From: Parasalinivibrio latis
GTDB taxonomy: Bacteria > Pseudomonadota > Gammaproteobacteria > Enterobacterales > Vibrionaceae
Length of the DNA stretch: 64,000 bases
Reading direction: 5' to 3'
NCBI RefSeq assembly: GCF_036825535.1
Contig: NZ_CP098813.1
Location: forward strand, 682,001 to 746,000
The notes below the pieces were generated by a model, which was not told where the DNA came from, did not search any database, and saw only the letters and a program-made list of their open reading frames with translations. Below are positions 25,710 through 35,087 of the stretch, one piece after another. The position numbers were made by a program, and so were the translations under genes. Position 1 is the stretch's first letter; each line of letters starts with the position of its first letter.

Positions 25710-25726
25710 TAAAGAAACGAGCTAAG

Positions 25727-25753
25727 ACCGGGGTCTAGTATCCCGGTTTTTTT
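25727..25753 (+). terminator. Terminator of lapGD
   Basis: ACCGGG pairs with CCCGGT over a 9-nt loop, followed by seven T, 17 bp after the lapD stop. Confidence 0.85.
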
Positions 25754-25913
25754 ATCTTCAGATTATGCAGATTGGCCTTATTCATAAGCTTTTACTGTTA
25801 ACTTATAAAGGATGCAGCAGAATTCCTTTCCCTGTCCAATAAACGGATACCGCCAGCGAAAGCTGGCATAAAACAAGCAACCAATGCGTCGCCTTACCAC
25901 TGCCGAATAAGGG

Positions 25914-25926
25914 TTTACAGTGTAAA
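25914..25926. other. parS2: parS2 partition site
   Basis: TTTACAGTGTAAA, an exact match to the ParB2 core palindrome, in the gap between the convergent lapD and the DUF342 gene. Confidence 0.88.
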
Positions 25927-26007
25927 TTGAAGGGAATACCGGGAATAAGTTCTATGGATTAGAACCAGAACTAATAAAAACGTCTCGGAGAGTTGAATAG
26001 CACCCAG

Positions 26008-27690
26008 CTATCGAAGAGGTTCGTGGAGAATTTCATTCTCCCGAACTTTTACCTTACTGGGTCCGTGCTCAGAGTCGATACTCAGTTTATGCTTGCCGAC
26101 AAAGCAGCGAACGCCTTGGTAAAGCCTCATGGTAACAGTAATGTCGTATAGGCCGTAACCTTCGTTAAGTTCTTCCCGAAGTCCTTCTTGAGCAGTTTTC
26201 TGGTTCTCGTAGATTCCAGAGTAGTGCTGACGGGTAACGAAGATCTTATCAAATAAATCAGGTGGGCGTTTTGATTCGGGAATGCGTTCCAGCTTTCTTT
26301 GAAGTTCGATAGCTTTAGATAGTTGCCCACGAGACGCTTCTATATCCGTTTCCAACGCCTCTAAGCGATCTATGAATTCCTGATAGCGACAGTATGCATA
26401 AACCTCTGTAGGTGTCCCTGCAGGTGCGCCCAAAAACGAGGTGACAACTCCCAGACCCGCTTTTACCATCCCTCCGTAAATTCCGCTTTGTTTACGCAGT
26501 TTTTCGCTGATGACAACATTCCCACCTGCTTCTATGTAGGCATTACAGGCGTGAAGTTTCAAATGGATATTGTCCTGAGCTTTGAGTGAGGAAAACTGAG
26601 CAAAATTAGCAACAATGCTTCCACCGCTCACCAGTTGGCAAGTTGGTGTGTTTTCCCGGTGCCTTCCTATTACACCATGTTGTACAACAATATCTGAGCC
26701 TGCACGAATTGATGCAGATTCTACTGTTCCACCTATGGTTACTGAGCCTGATGCAAGAATTTTCATCCCAGGGGAGACATCGCCACGCACAACGACACTT
26801 CCTGAGAATTTAATGTGTCCGGTTGTCGGGGTGACCGCCTTTAGAACCAAAGCATCATCAACTTCCACACCATCGGGGTGGCGAATCGGCATTCCTTCGC
26901 GTGTAGAGACAATAATGCGTTGATCGTTCTCACTGAGGACGCTGCCATCATAGAACTTTACTTTTAAAGGCTTACCTGGGACAGAGGGAAGACGCTCTCC
27001 GTTAACTTTGTATCCGTCAACGCCGGTCGTTTCCTCGCTCATGATCGCCAAAGGTTCCCCGGATTTTACAGTAATTGCATCACCGAGGTCCTTCATATCT
27101 ACGGTGCCATCGCTACGTTCCTTGGGTTGAAGTACCCGGCTTGCGGCGTCTTCTTTAAGATAGCGAAGCCTACCGTCTTTACCGTTAGACGCAGGCTTTC
27201 CAAACGCCACATTTGCAGTGGCTTCTTCACCAGCTTTAAGAAATTTAGCTTTGGATAGTAAGGCTTCGAGTGCCTTCCGTTGAATACCCGCGGTTATTCC
27301 CGCAAGTTTGAGTGCGTCCAGCGCATCTTCCCATGAAATGCTCTTGCCTCCATAAGGAGCTGAGACCCGCAATTCTGCCCGCATTTTATCTGCGGACATC
27401 TTTGCAACAGCCTTTGCATCCCGTTGCTCAGCTATAGTAAATATCTGAGCCTTTGATTCTTTACCGCCCGAGTTAACTGAGGCTAATGCCGATATAAGAA
27501 CGTCTCGCTTAATGTAGTAATGCCCAACGTTAAGCTTGAGAAGAAAATTCACTACTTGTTCTTCGGTAACATCTGGCTCATTCTGGTCACGCTTTCCCAC
27601 AGCATTAAGCATGACAGACTGACCGTCTGTCGCTAAGACAATCAGCCTATCCAGTTTTCGACCAGGATTTACTTCCGACGCACTTTGCAT
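26008..27690 (-). CDS. FapA (DUF342)-family protein
   Basis: 560 residues. The N-terminal third is a poorly conserved helical region; the central part (about 170-420) is the DUF342/FapA beta-helix with repeated Gly turns (SGEPLAIMSEETTGVDGYKV, GHIKFSGSVVVRGDVSPGMK, ILASGSVTIGGTVESASI). A coiled coil follows near 425-480, then a C-terminal beta domain. The family is widespread in Vibrio and linked to cell-surface or polar functions without a defined mechanism. It is monocistronic and flanked on both sides by parS2 sites. GAGG lies just before the ATG. Confidence 0.8.
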   Translation of the reverse strand: MQSASEVNPGRKLDRLIVLATDGQSVMLNAVGKRDQNEPDVTEEQVVNFLLKLNVGHYYIKRDVLISALASVNSGGKESKAQIFTIAEQRDAKAVAKMSADKMRAELRVSAPYGGKSISWEDALDALKLAGITAGIQRKALEALLSKAKFLKAGEEATANVAFGKPASNGKDGRLRYLKEDAASRVLQPKERSDGTVDMKDLGDAITVKSGEPLAIMSEETTGVDGYKVNGERLPSVPGKPLKVKFYDGSVLSENDQRIIVSTREGMPIRHPDGVEVDDALVLKAVTPTTGHIKFSGSVVVRGDVSPGMKILASGSVTIGGTVESASIRAGSDIVVQHGVIGRHRENTPTCQLVSGGSIVANFAQFSSLKAQDNIHLKLHACNAYIEAGGNVVISEKLRKQSGIYGGMVKAGLGVVTSFLGAPAGTPTEVYAYCRYQEFIDRLEALETDIEASRGQLSKAIELQRKLERIPESKRPPDLFDKIFVTRQHYSGIYENQKTAQEGLREELNEGYGLYDITVTMRLYQGVRCFVGKHKLSIDSEHGPSKVKVRENEILHEPLR

Positions 27691-27858
27691 AATCCTCGAC
27701 AGTTTTCAAAGAAGAATCAAAAGTTATACTAGCGTAAAGAACCTTGGATAAATCTTATAAAGATTAAATATTCGTGTTTCATCACATGAAACATCAGTAT
27801 TTTGAGAACATTATCGTCTTACCGTTCTTTTCTTAATTTTCGGGCACCACAAGGTGAA

Positions 27859-27871
27859 TTTACACTGTAAA
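27859..27871. other. parS2: parS2 partition site
   Basis: TTTACACTGTAAA, an exact match to the ParB2 core palindrome, in the gap between the divergent DUF342 gene and the small periplasmic protein. Confidence 0.88.
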
Positions 27872-27988
27872 TCCTCTTCAATTTCACGATTATCATTCTG
27901 AACAATTCTCTGACTTTACCGACTCATCCTTACGTTATAGTTTCATGATAAAATGCTCTACGCCTTGGACATAACGGAGATGAATAAG

Positions 27989-28312
27989 ATGAAGACATTA
28001 AGTAAGTGGTTTATCGCAGGCCTGACAGCCGCCTTTCTTAGTACTCCGGCAATGGCCCAAGACTCTCAATGGGACAAAGTCAAAAGCAGTGCAAAGGTAT
28101 TGAGTGAAGATGTCGCCTCTGCGGCTAAAGGGACTTACGAAAGCTCGTCTGAATGGGCAGGGGAAAAGGCTGAACAAAGTCAGGAATGGATGGAAGAAAA
28201 AGGCGAGATTACCGGAGACTGGCTTAAAGACAAATCCGGAAAAGCCGCAGACTGGGTTGAAGATAAAGGCACTCAGCTTGGCGAATGGCTCGATGAAACT
28301 ACCGATAAGTAG
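27989..28312 (+). CDS. Small periplasmic helical-repeat protein
   Basis: 107 residues. A signal peptide ends TPAMA, and the mature 85 residues are very hydrophilic with regularly spaced tryptophans in about 11-residue steps: SEWAGEKAEQSQ, EWMEEKGEITG, DWLKDKSGKAA, DWVEDKGTQLG, EWLDETTDK. This pattern predicts amphipathic helices of the apolipoprotein/LEA type that could bind membranes or remain partly disordered. The start at 27989 is chosen for its spacing from CGGAG; 27980 is possible. No family function was recognised. A strong terminator follows. Confidence 0.75.
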   Translation: MKTLSKWFIAGLTAAFLSTPAMAQDSQWDKVKSSAKVLSEDVASAAKGTYESSSEWAGEKAEQSQEWMEEKGEITGDWLKDKSGKAADWVEDKGTQLGEWLDETTDK

Positions 28313-28336
28313 TCAACAGCTTAACCAATTTGCCAG

Positions 28337-28367
28337 AAAGGGCATCATAAGATGCCCTTTTCTTTTT
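28337..28367 (+). terminator. Terminator after the helical-repeat gene
   Basis: AAAGGGCATC pairs with GATGCCCTTT over ATAA, followed by TCTTTTT. Confidence 0.9.
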
Positions 28368-28401
28368 GAGGAATATAACCAAACGGGTTCAATGTTTGGG
28401 A

Positions 28402-29151
28402 TTAATCGCGATACCAATGTGCAAACTCATTGATTCGCTCCCCTCCCCTCTCATCAAGAAAAGATAAGAATCGTTCCGGAGAGGAGGTAATAACCAACTC
28501 CTCCGGCATATTAACTTTTTTAAGTAACGCCTGAGTTGCTGAAAACTCCCCAACCGCATAAGCGAAATGTGCATCCGAACCGGTTGTTACATAGGCGCCA
28601 AGATCCCTCGCAAGTGCCGCAATTTCCTCACAGCGCGGCGCGCTACCATGTCGGGTAGTAGACAACGATGCGTTATTTATCTCAATGGCAACTTTGTGTT
28701 TGGCAGCCTCTGCAACGACCGCTTCAAAATCAAAGTCAAAATTAGGGTTTCCCGAATGGGCGATTGCATGGATTTCACCTCTCCGGATTGTATTAATCAA
28801 CGTCTTTGTATGTGAGTGTTTGTCAGTAGGTGGAATAACGGGCTCATGAAGGCTTCCGTTGATCCAGTCAACGTAACTGAAAAGAAGTTCTGGAACATCA
28901 ATTTCACCTTCTTCATTTATTATGTTCGCTTCAATACCACGAATGATACCTACACCATGCAGAAAGCGGGGAATGGCTGACTGATTGCCAAAATGCCAAT
29001 TGTGTGGAGCTCCAGGCATACTGGATGCGTGGTCTGTCATACAAAGCAGTGACAGTCCATTTTCTTTCCCTGCCAGGCTGTTTTCTAAAATTGTACTGTA
29101 AGCATGTCCACTGGCTGTGGTGTGAGTATGCGTATCCACCACGAATTTCAT
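28402..29151 (-). CDS. PHP-domain phosphatase (YcdX family)
   Basis: 249 residues. PHP metal ligands are visible as VDTHTHTTASGHAYS (motif I), MTDHA (motif II), RGIEANI (motif III), AIAHSGNPNF and GSDAHFAYAVG (motif IV), a trinuclear Zn-type site. E. coli YcdX is a phosphatase affecting swarming; the substrate is unknown. The start at 29151 has AAGGAGAG 7 nt upstream. It is 26 bp after tmcA and probably in the same transcript. Confidence 0.9.
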   Translation of the reverse strand: MKFVVDTHTHTTASGHAYSTILENSLAGKENGLSLLCMTDHASSMPGAPHNWHFGNQSAIPRFLHGVGIIRGIEANIINEEGEIDVPELLFSYVDWINGSLHEPVIPPTDKHSHTKTLINTIRRGEIHAIAHSGNPNFDFDFEAVVAEAAKHKVAIEINNASLSTTRHGSAPRCEEIAALARDLGAYVTTGSDAHFAYAVGEFSATQALLKKVNMPEELVITSSPERFLSFLDERGGERINEFAHWYRD

Positions 29152-29177
29152 ACAACTCTCCTTGGTAATAAAAGGCA

Positions 29178-31235
29178 CTAAGCCAATTCCTCAGCAACCC
29201 AGGACCTGAGTGCTGCTTCAGCCTGTTTACGGCCGGAAAAACCATAGTGATAGCAGATTGTTTGCCAGTTATGAAGCAATAGTATTTTTGAAATCGCGAG
29301 ATTTGCTGAGGGGCAGTTTTCTTTGTAGTTTGATTCCCCTGATTGAAGCCTCGCAGTAAACCAGGCCACTAAACTCCCGGATACCAGTTCGTAACTCAAC
29401 GCTCCTTTTGAAAAGGCATCTACCTGTTTACTGCAGATTTCAGGAACATTTCTCACCTCACCAAGATCTCGGTAGAGCTCAGCCACCATAGACGGTTCCA
29501 TACGGCTTAGAGCAGTGGTCACTTGCGTAGGGAAATTGACCACCGCCGCTTCCCTGATCTCAACAAACCACTTGCAGCGGTTGAGCATTTTAAGCATCTG
29601 AAGTGAATGTGTCCCACTTGCAGCATCACGTTGGATACCAATTCGAGCGAGTTTAAAACCGCATTGCTCCCAAAACCGGTAGAGTTTCTTTGTGCCGCCA
29701 AAGCTGGTACCAAGATAATCAAACCCTTGTTGTTTAGAAGAAAGCTCTATCTCTCGCACCAGTTGAGTGCCTATCCCTGAATTCTGCAAAGAAGGATGCA
29801 CGGCAATTCTCTGAATCCGCGCCGCCCTTTCTACAAGAGGTGAACGGCATCCTGTATGGCAAGCAAGAGATTGGGCAAGAAGGTGACCACGGATACGCCT
29901 TTTTCCGGCGCAGACAGCTTCAGCCAATCCCTCTTCCTGTCCTCCTTCGCTCAGCACCACCGCAGCACCAGCTACCTTCCCCTCCTGCAAAGCGCAAAAC
30001 ACTTGAGTGTTGCTGTCATTCAATAACTGGACAAGGTCATTAGGTGAAGTTTGATAGTGAGCATTTACCATTAAGCCAAACAAGCCCGTCAACAGTTGCT
30101 CATTTTCAGCAATCTGGCCTGGCTCAAACCTTTTATACGTTAAGGGGGCTTCTGAGACTTCATCGGGCTCGGCATTAAGCAACATCAAGTTAAACAGCCA
30201 TTGCTCAAGTGGATCGCCCTCCTCCCAGCGTACCGGCTGGCTGAGTTGGCACCGCCGCCATTGCGGAGCCTTTTCATCCAGGGAACGAATAAAACGAGTG
30301 GCAAATCCCCTTCCCGTTCCTTCATAACCGTGAATTGTTGAGGAAAAACAGATCCGGCTGAATTTTTGCAGCATTTGCTCAAGCATGGGGACTGGGATAG
30401 CTGCCGCTTCATCAACAATAACTAAATCGGGGGTATAGGGAATCCCCTCAAGGAGGGCATCCGGTGCGACAAATGAAAGTGATGAGCTTCCGTGTTCGAC
30501 AACCAGTTTCTTGGTGACGGCTTCCTCACCGAGTGAAGAAAGCGCATGAGCAAACAACGTATCCACATTTGCCGGTGAAGGAGATGTGACAATCACCTTC
30601 ATAGCTCTTGTTTGCATCAGGGATGCAGCAGCCAAACCCAGCACCGCAGACTTGCCCCTCCCGCGATCAGCAGTAATCAACAATGGGCGACGACGGTGTC
30701 CGGTAACAACCTTACAGATATCATCAAATGCCTGACTTTGGTCTTTCGTCATTCCTCCGACAAAGGGTGTTTTTATGTCCCCTTGCTCAGTATCATCGGT
30801 TTTAGGCAGTTCCAGTGAACTTTCACCCGAGCTCTCTTTGGCAACGACATTCGAGTAGGATACCAACATACGGAACAATCTGGCTTCAAATGGGGTTTGC
30901 GGTAACCGATCTGGAATCACCACCGTCAGCGTACACCCACCCCTCAAGCATCCAACCAATGCCGAAAACTTTTCCGCATCGAACCCCTGCGAAGCATCAA
31001 CAACCACATCATTGAGCTCCCGGCCAAGATAGCTTTTTACTTTCGCCCACGAAACACCATCCATAAAACAGGTGTAAGCAAGTGGCTCAGACGATACCAA
31101 AACGGTATCTTTCACATTGGGTAACATTGACTCAGCCCATTTCAGTGTGCCGGAAAGACAAACCAAGCCTCGAATATTACGTTTTTTCAGAATGCGTTTT
31201 AGCCGGGTATATTGTTCGGTAAAGGTGTTTGGCAT
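29178..31235 (-). CDS. tmcA: tRNA(Met) cytidine acetyltransferase TmcA
   Basis: 685 residues starting MPNTFTEQYTRLKRILKKRN. It has an N-terminal DUF1726 region, a helicase-like ATPase with Walker A ADRGRGKSAVLGL and DEAA box VIVDEAAAIPVPML, the GYEGTGRGF segment, a GNAT acetyltransferase domain (RIQRIAVHPSLQNSGIGTQL), and a C-terminal tRNA-binding region. It makes N4-acetylcytidine at the wobble base C34 of elongator tRNA(Met) using acetyl-CoA and ATP. The start at 31235 matches the family better than an open frame to 31304. It is followed by the PHP gene. Confidence 0.95.
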   Translation of the reverse strand: MPNTFTEQYTRLKRILKKRNIRGLVCLSGTLKWAESMLPNVKDTVLVSSEPLAYTCFMDGVSWAKVKSYLGRELNDVVVDASQGFDAEKFSALVGCLRGGCTLTVVIPDRLPQTPFEARLFRMLVSYSNVVAKESSGESSLELPKTDDTEQGDIKTPFVGGMTKDQSQAFDDICKVVTGHRRRPLLITADRGRGKSAVLGLAAASLMQTRAMKVIVTSPSPANVDTLFAHALSSLGEEAVTKKLVVEHGSSSLSFVAPDALLEGIPYTPDLVIVDEAAAIPVPMLEQMLQKFSRICFSSTIHGYEGTGRGFATRFIRSLDEKAPQWRRCQLSQPVRWEEGDPLEQWLFNLMLLNAEPDEVSEAPLTYKRFEPGQIAENEQLLTGLFGLMVNAHYQTSPNDLVQLLNDSNTQVFCALQEGKVAGAAVVLSEGGQEEGLAEAVCAGKRRIRGHLLAQSLACHTGCRSPLVERAARIQRIAVHPSLQNSGIGTQLVREIELSSKQQGFDYLGTSFGGTKKLYRFWEQCGFKLARIGIQRDAASGTHSLQMLKMLNRCKWFVEIREAAVVNFPTQVTTALSRMEPSMVAELYRDLGEVRNVPEICSKQVDAFSKGALSYELVSGSLVAWFTARLQSGESNYKENCPSANLAISKILLLHNWQTICYHYGFSGRKQAEAALRSWVAEELA

Positions 31236-31337
31236 GATCTTAGGAATTAAGACAGAGTGAAAGAAGATAGTAACAGGATACAAACCAAGGGGGTGAAAAA
31301 TCAAAGCTCCCAGGGATTAACGCCTTTCGGCTGGTAT

Positions 31338-31364
31338 AAAAAAAGCGCCCGGAGGCGCCTTTTA
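31338..31364. terminator. Terminator after parB2
   Basis: AGCGCC pairs with GGCGCC within AAAAAAAGCGCCCGGAGGCG, with A/T runs on both sides; it ends the leftward parAB2 operon. Confidence 0.85.
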
Positions 31365-31373
31365 AATTTCATA

Positions 31374-32345
31374 TTACCCTAACGTCTTTTGGATATATTC
31401 CAAAATGGCGCTGGCATGCTCTTCGGAAAGCTGTTTGATATTGATTGAAAGAGACTGCCCTTTGCGTTTATAGCTGGCATTTCCCGCAACCAGCTCTTCG
31501 ACATTTGTTGATTTTGTCTCAGGCTCTTTTTGCATCGCGCACCAAGACTCAATATCCAGGGTTACATCGCGGGTGATCCGGCTCACTCCCTGCGAAGGCA
31601 TTGCTTTCCAGAAGGGGGCACTTCCTTCACCCAACTTTTTGAGCAATCCTGATTGCTGATTTTCCTCTAAAGAGTAAAACAGCTTATGCAGTTTTACGAT
31701 AGTCGGGCGACCTAATTCAGCAACACTAGGGTACGCTTGCAGCAATTCCAGCGGGAGTGCGGCTGCTTTCAGCGCACCACTCACCAAAGATTCACTACAA
31801 TTACAAACCTTAGCCAAATCTTTCTGATCAACGACTTCACCACGGTCAAGCATCGCCTGCATCTCTTTACCACGCTCATAAAGCGAGAGTGGTTTATGCG
31901 CATTGGCAACATCAGACAGATACTTGGCATGTCGGGTACTGATCCCCTTCCCCACATACACAAGGAAGTCCTGGCCTGCAACGATACAGGCCATACGGCG
32001 TCGGCTTCCATCCAGGACATCTATTCGACCGTCTTCCAGCCAACGACCAACCGCTGGGTACTGTTGCCCAGACTTTTTCAACGTCACCAGAATATCTGAA
32101 AGCGCCATCTCGTTAAGGAATGACTGCTCGCGAGCATTTTCTTCAAACACCTGGGTGCGAGAAGTCACATCAGCAGCAGGAACCCTTACAAGCTCAAAAG
32201 ATACCGTTGTTTCACCGGCAATAGCCAGTTCGATAAAAGGTGCTTTGTCCGTCGCGGCTTGCTGAGCTTCCTGAACAGTGGTTGCACGGCGCTTATCTGC
32301 CTTGGCAAAAAGGCGGGCATTTAGTTCTGAGGTTTTCAGTGCCAT
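31374..32345 (-). CDS. parB2: Chromosome-2 partition protein ParB2
   Basis: 323 residues. It shows the ParB/Spo0J pattern: a CTP-binding N-terminal domain with LEDGRIDVLDGSRRRMAC and a helix-turn-helix (about 160-190) in QKDLAKVCNCSESLVSGALKAA that reads the parS palindrome, plus a C-terminal dimerisation region. It belongs to the branch that sits with ParA2 at secondary Vibrio chromosomes and differs from ParB1. It binds the TTTACAnTGTAAA sites listed here. The start overlaps nothing and is 7 bp after parA2, with CAGGAG in the end of parA2. Confidence 0.92.
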   Translation of the reverse strand: MALKTSELNARLFAKADKRRATTVQEAQQAATDKAPFIELAIAGETTVSFELVRVPAADVTSRTQVFEENAREQSFLNEMALSDILVTLKKSGQQYPAVGRWLEDGRIDVLDGSRRRMACIVAGQDFLVYVGKGISTRHAKYLSDVANAHKPLSLYERGKEMQAMLDRGEVVDQKDLAKVCNCSESLVSGALKAAALPLELLQAYPSVAELGRPTIVKLHKLFYSLEENQQSGLLKKLGEGSAPFWKAMPSQGVSRITRDVTLDIESWCAMQKEPETKSTNVEELVAGNASYKRKGQSLSINIKQLSEEHASAILEYIQKTLG

Positions 32346-32352
32346 TTGGCTG

Positions 32353-33564
32353 TTACTCCTGGTTCAGTTGCGGCCAGTGACTGTGAAGTACACGTTCAAG
32401 CTCCAAACTCGCGCGTTGAACGGCTTCCTGAGCAGTCGACAGAGTCCGCTTGCCACCTTCGAAATCCTGGGTGGTCAGGTCAAAAACGGTGCTATAGGTG
32501 TCCGCGCAGGTTTCAAATGCACGACTGCGGGGAATCGTTGCCATCATTACCTGGTCACCCAATAAGTAATTCATCTCCGTTAAAACGGATACCTGCTTCT
32601 TGTTGTCATCTTCAAACATGGTAGGCATCAAGCGAACGAATTCAAGGCCATGCCAGTCTTCAGGAAACATTTCATACACAGTCGGCAGATGCTGGAAGAA
32701 ATTTACTGTTGATGCCCAGTCAAGGCGCTTCGCCGCACAAGGGATAATCAACGAATTGGAAGCGTACATGGCGTTCCAAACCAGGGGATCAACGTGTGGA
32801 CCGGTATCAATCATAATGATATCGAACTGGTCAGAAATGGGTTCTATCACCCTTTCTTTCAGCAAACGGACAATATCCAAAGACTGTTCATGGGCAAGGT
32901 GCTGCCAGGCTTCTGCGTTGAACATGGCATCTTCAGGGAATGCAGCAACCGTCTTGAGATTCGGGTACTGTGTCGGCATCAACACATTTTTCATCAGGAA
33001 TTCCTGATCCGCGTCTCCAGGGTGGTTGCCTAACATCACATCAACAGCCGAATAGATGTTTTCCTGATCAGTTACACTGATTTGAGGATTCAGAAACAGA
33101 CGCAGCGAACCCTGTGGGTCGAGGTCGATAAGGCATATGCGATATCGCTTTTCAAGATTCAGTGCCAAGGATGCAGCCATATGCACCGCTGTCATAGACT
33201 TACCGGTACCACCCTTTTGATTCTGGATATTTACAATCCATGGTTTTAGGTCAGCACCCTTTTTGCTCTGGTAGAATGCCGGCACGCCAGCAGCTTCCAT
33301 AATCTGGTGGGCTTCTTCCAGCGTAATAGAATAATGATTCGCGTTATTCTTGGTGAACTGATGGCCTTCAGCTTCCATACGGCTAATGGCTTCGTCCAGC
33401 TTTCTGCGCGTTAATCCTGAGCGGGTTTCCATCAACGCTTTGGACATAGGTGGAAAAAGTTCATCGCGACGCTCTTCCATCACGATTTCAATGCGGTCTG
33501 CCTGAACCTGCTTCGTTACCTCGGCAAGTGTTTGCAGGTTATCAATCGTCTTTTCCCTTTTCAT
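32353..33564 (-). CDS. parA2: Chromosome-2 partition ATPase ParA2
   Basis: 403 residues: an N-terminal helical and winged-helix region of about 110 residues, then a deviant-Walker ATPase with QNQKGGTGKSMTAVHMA (two lysines as in P1/F type Ia ParA), LIDLDPQGS and IMIDTGPHVDP. Type Ia ParA proteins bind nonspecific DNA with ATP and move ParB-parS complexes to the poles; the N-terminal domain can repress the parAB promoter. It is transcribed away from the origin. The size and N-terminal extension distinguish it from chromosome-1 ParA. Confidence 0.94.
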   Translation of the reverse strand: MKREKTIDNLQTLAEVTKQVQADRIEIVMEERRDELFPPMSKALMETRSGLTRRKLDEAISRMEAEGHQFTKNNANHYSITLEEAHQIMEAAGVPAFYQSKKGADLKPWIVNIQNQKGGTGKSMTAVHMAASLALNLEKRYRICLIDLDPQGSLRLFLNPQISVTDQENIYSAVDVMLGNHPGDADQEFLMKNVLMPTQYPNLKTVAAFPEDAMFNAEAWQHLAHEQSLDIVRLLKERVIEPISDQFDIIMIDTGPHVDPLVWNAMYASNSLIIPCAAKRLDWASTVNFFQHLPTVYEMFPEDWHGLEFVRLMPTMFEDDNKKQVSVLTEMNYLLGDQVMMATIPRSRAFETCADTYSTVFDLTTQDFEGGKRTLSTAQEAVQRASLELERVLHSHWPQLNQE

Positions 33565-34680
33565 TCGTCAATTCACCTAACTGAGTCATTAGCAAGTGAT
33601 TGTACAGCATTTCACTACCCAAACAATAAAAAGCTGAACATCTGCCGAATTATTTGACATGCTACACAATTGTGCATTTTATCAACGCTAGTGGTGATAT
33701 TTTTAATGGTGTTTGACCTTAACAAACTCCAAAGATTTAAAGTGTTACAGCGTCACCTATTTACAATGTAAATCATCTAAAGATGACCAAAATCCCGCTA
33801 AGCGTTTTTCACACATCGAAGTCACTCTCGGAAACGTGATCAATGACGGCTAACTTACGGACGATGACTTTTCGATTTCCTTCAGCTCTCGACCGCTGAG
33901 AAAAAGGTCAATATTGCTTCAGTTTAATGGATTTTGCACCTACGTAACCGATTTGTCGGTCCACCATAAAACAAAACTGTCAGGATCGCATGTAGCTAGG
34001 GTAGGCAGTTACCCCAAAGAACAGGGTAGGGGAGCAGCAAGAGGAGCAGAAAATGACGGTCCGTTCCTTGATCATTGTTCTGGACCAACGATCTAAGTAT
34101 TCGAGTTCCCATTATGAGGCGAAGCAATCGCCCAGAGTGCGTAGCGAAATAAAAGCTCTTGATCATGTTTCTGCCCCTATCACTTGATCATTGATCCGGG
34201 TTTACAGTTGAAATCAGGAAATATGATCAAGGGCTGGATACGACAACAAATTAAACAATCTGTACTCGCTCATTCGCTAGATCAAACGAAACGATGATCA
34301 AGGAAAGGGTTTTAAAGCAATAAACCCGAGTAACGGCCCGGAACTATGATAAGAGGTGTCTGAATTACGGTTGATTGCAGATAGAGTGCGGTCTGAGAGG
34401 ATCCTGGATCCGTACCTGAACGATACAGGCTTCGCGCTTAGACCAAAAGAAAATAGATCGAAATGCAACTAGATAGCCTTGATCATCGTTACGACTCCCG
34501 GACGCATGTAAACAGCTCGCGGATTTACTGTATTTGTCAGACGGATTTTGGTCAATCATTCAACAACCTGGAGAAAAGTTGATTTTACCCGTTAAAATTT
34601 TCAAGAAAGGATGCCAAAATACCGCTGTCTTGATCATCTTTCCGTGCTTTCAAACGCTGTTTGCAGTGCATGAGGATAGA
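33565..34680. promoter_or_regulatory. rctA: rctA-like regulatory stretch of the chromosome-2 origin
   Basis: About 1.1 kb without a convincing gene between parA2 and the origin core. It carries a parS2 site and scattered RctB-type sites: inverted copies at 33829-33842 and 34288-34300, direct copies at 34069, 34160, 34185, 34480 and 34631. The 34160 and 34185 copies form a close pair, and a near-parS2 sequence (TTTACAGTTGAAA, 34201) follows. In V. cholerae the corresponding region negatively controls RctB and carries 39-mer sites; a 39-mer could not be assigned here. Confidence 0.65.
33760..33772. other. parS2: parS2 partition site next to parA2
   Basis: TTTACAATGTAAA, an exact match to the ParB2 core palindrome, about 200 bp upstream of parA2. 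A parS2 site at this place is also found beside rctA in V. cholerae. Confidence 0.9.
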
Positions 34681-34695
34681 AGAAAAATATTAACC

Positions 34696-34704
34696 TGTGG
34701 ATAA
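34696..34704 (-). promoter_or_regulatory. DnaA box in the origin core
   Basis: TGTGGATAA is the complement of the perfect DnaA box TTATCCACA. It lies 15 bp before the first of the six phased iterons, and is the only perfect box noticed in the origin. Confidence 0.88.
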
Positions 34705-34719
34705 GCTGTTATATGTCCA

Positions 34720-34847
34720 TGATCATCAGTCCAATGCTTCGTTGATCAATGTTTCAGGTTGTTGATGATCATTGTTTCGGGCCATGTTTGATCATCGTTT
34801 CGTGGCTTTAATGATCATGCTTCCCCATAAGGCATGATCATGCTTCC
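34720..34847 (+). repeat. oriC2: Six phased RctB iterons of the chromosome-2 origin (oriC2 core)
   Basis: Direct copies of TGATCATnnTTTC/TTCC begin at 34720, 34743, 34766, 34789, 34812 and 34835, a period of exactly 23 bp, close to two helical turns. Each has a GATC Dam site, consistent with the methylation-dependent RctB binding known in Vibrio. An adjacent DnaA box and AT-rich repeat complete the origin architecture. Confidence 0.95.
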
Positions 34848-35005
34848 AAGTCTGTGCATAAAATATTAATTAATAAACAAAGAGTTACGACGTTTTCTTT
34901 GCCCGGATCATAAGATCAAAATAATCATATAGATCAAATTAAACATAAAGATCAGTTAAAAAGCCCCTCCAACAAAAAGATCTTCTTTTTCTTTCTTTAT
35001 CATTG
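34848..35005 (+). promoter_or_regulatory. AT-rich unwinding element with spaced ATCA repeats
   Basis: After the iterons comes an AT-rich stretch (around 34860-34890), then ATCA at 34907, 34915, 34924, 34933, 34951 and 34999. Four of these follow a 9-bp step (34915, 34924, 34933, 34951, with AACA at 34942). In V. cholerae RctB binds single-stranded ATCA repeats in the origin unwinding element; this stretch has the same make-up and position. Confidence 0.75.
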
Positions 35006-35087
35006 TTTTTCGTATAGTCTTTCGGAAATATGTCAAATATACGGGATGTGTGATCTCGATACTGCTGGATGAACCCCGGAGCTGTAC

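Noticed and set aside
33914..34096. 60-residue open frame in the rctA-like stretch
   Set aside because: No ribosome-binding site, low-complexity composition and overlap with RctB-type sites; the region looks regulatory.
34201..34213. Sixth parS2 site TTTACAGTTGAAA in the rctA-like stretch
   Set aside because: The second half is TTGAAA rather than TGTAAA, so the palindrome is broken; it is mentioned only as a degenerate copy.
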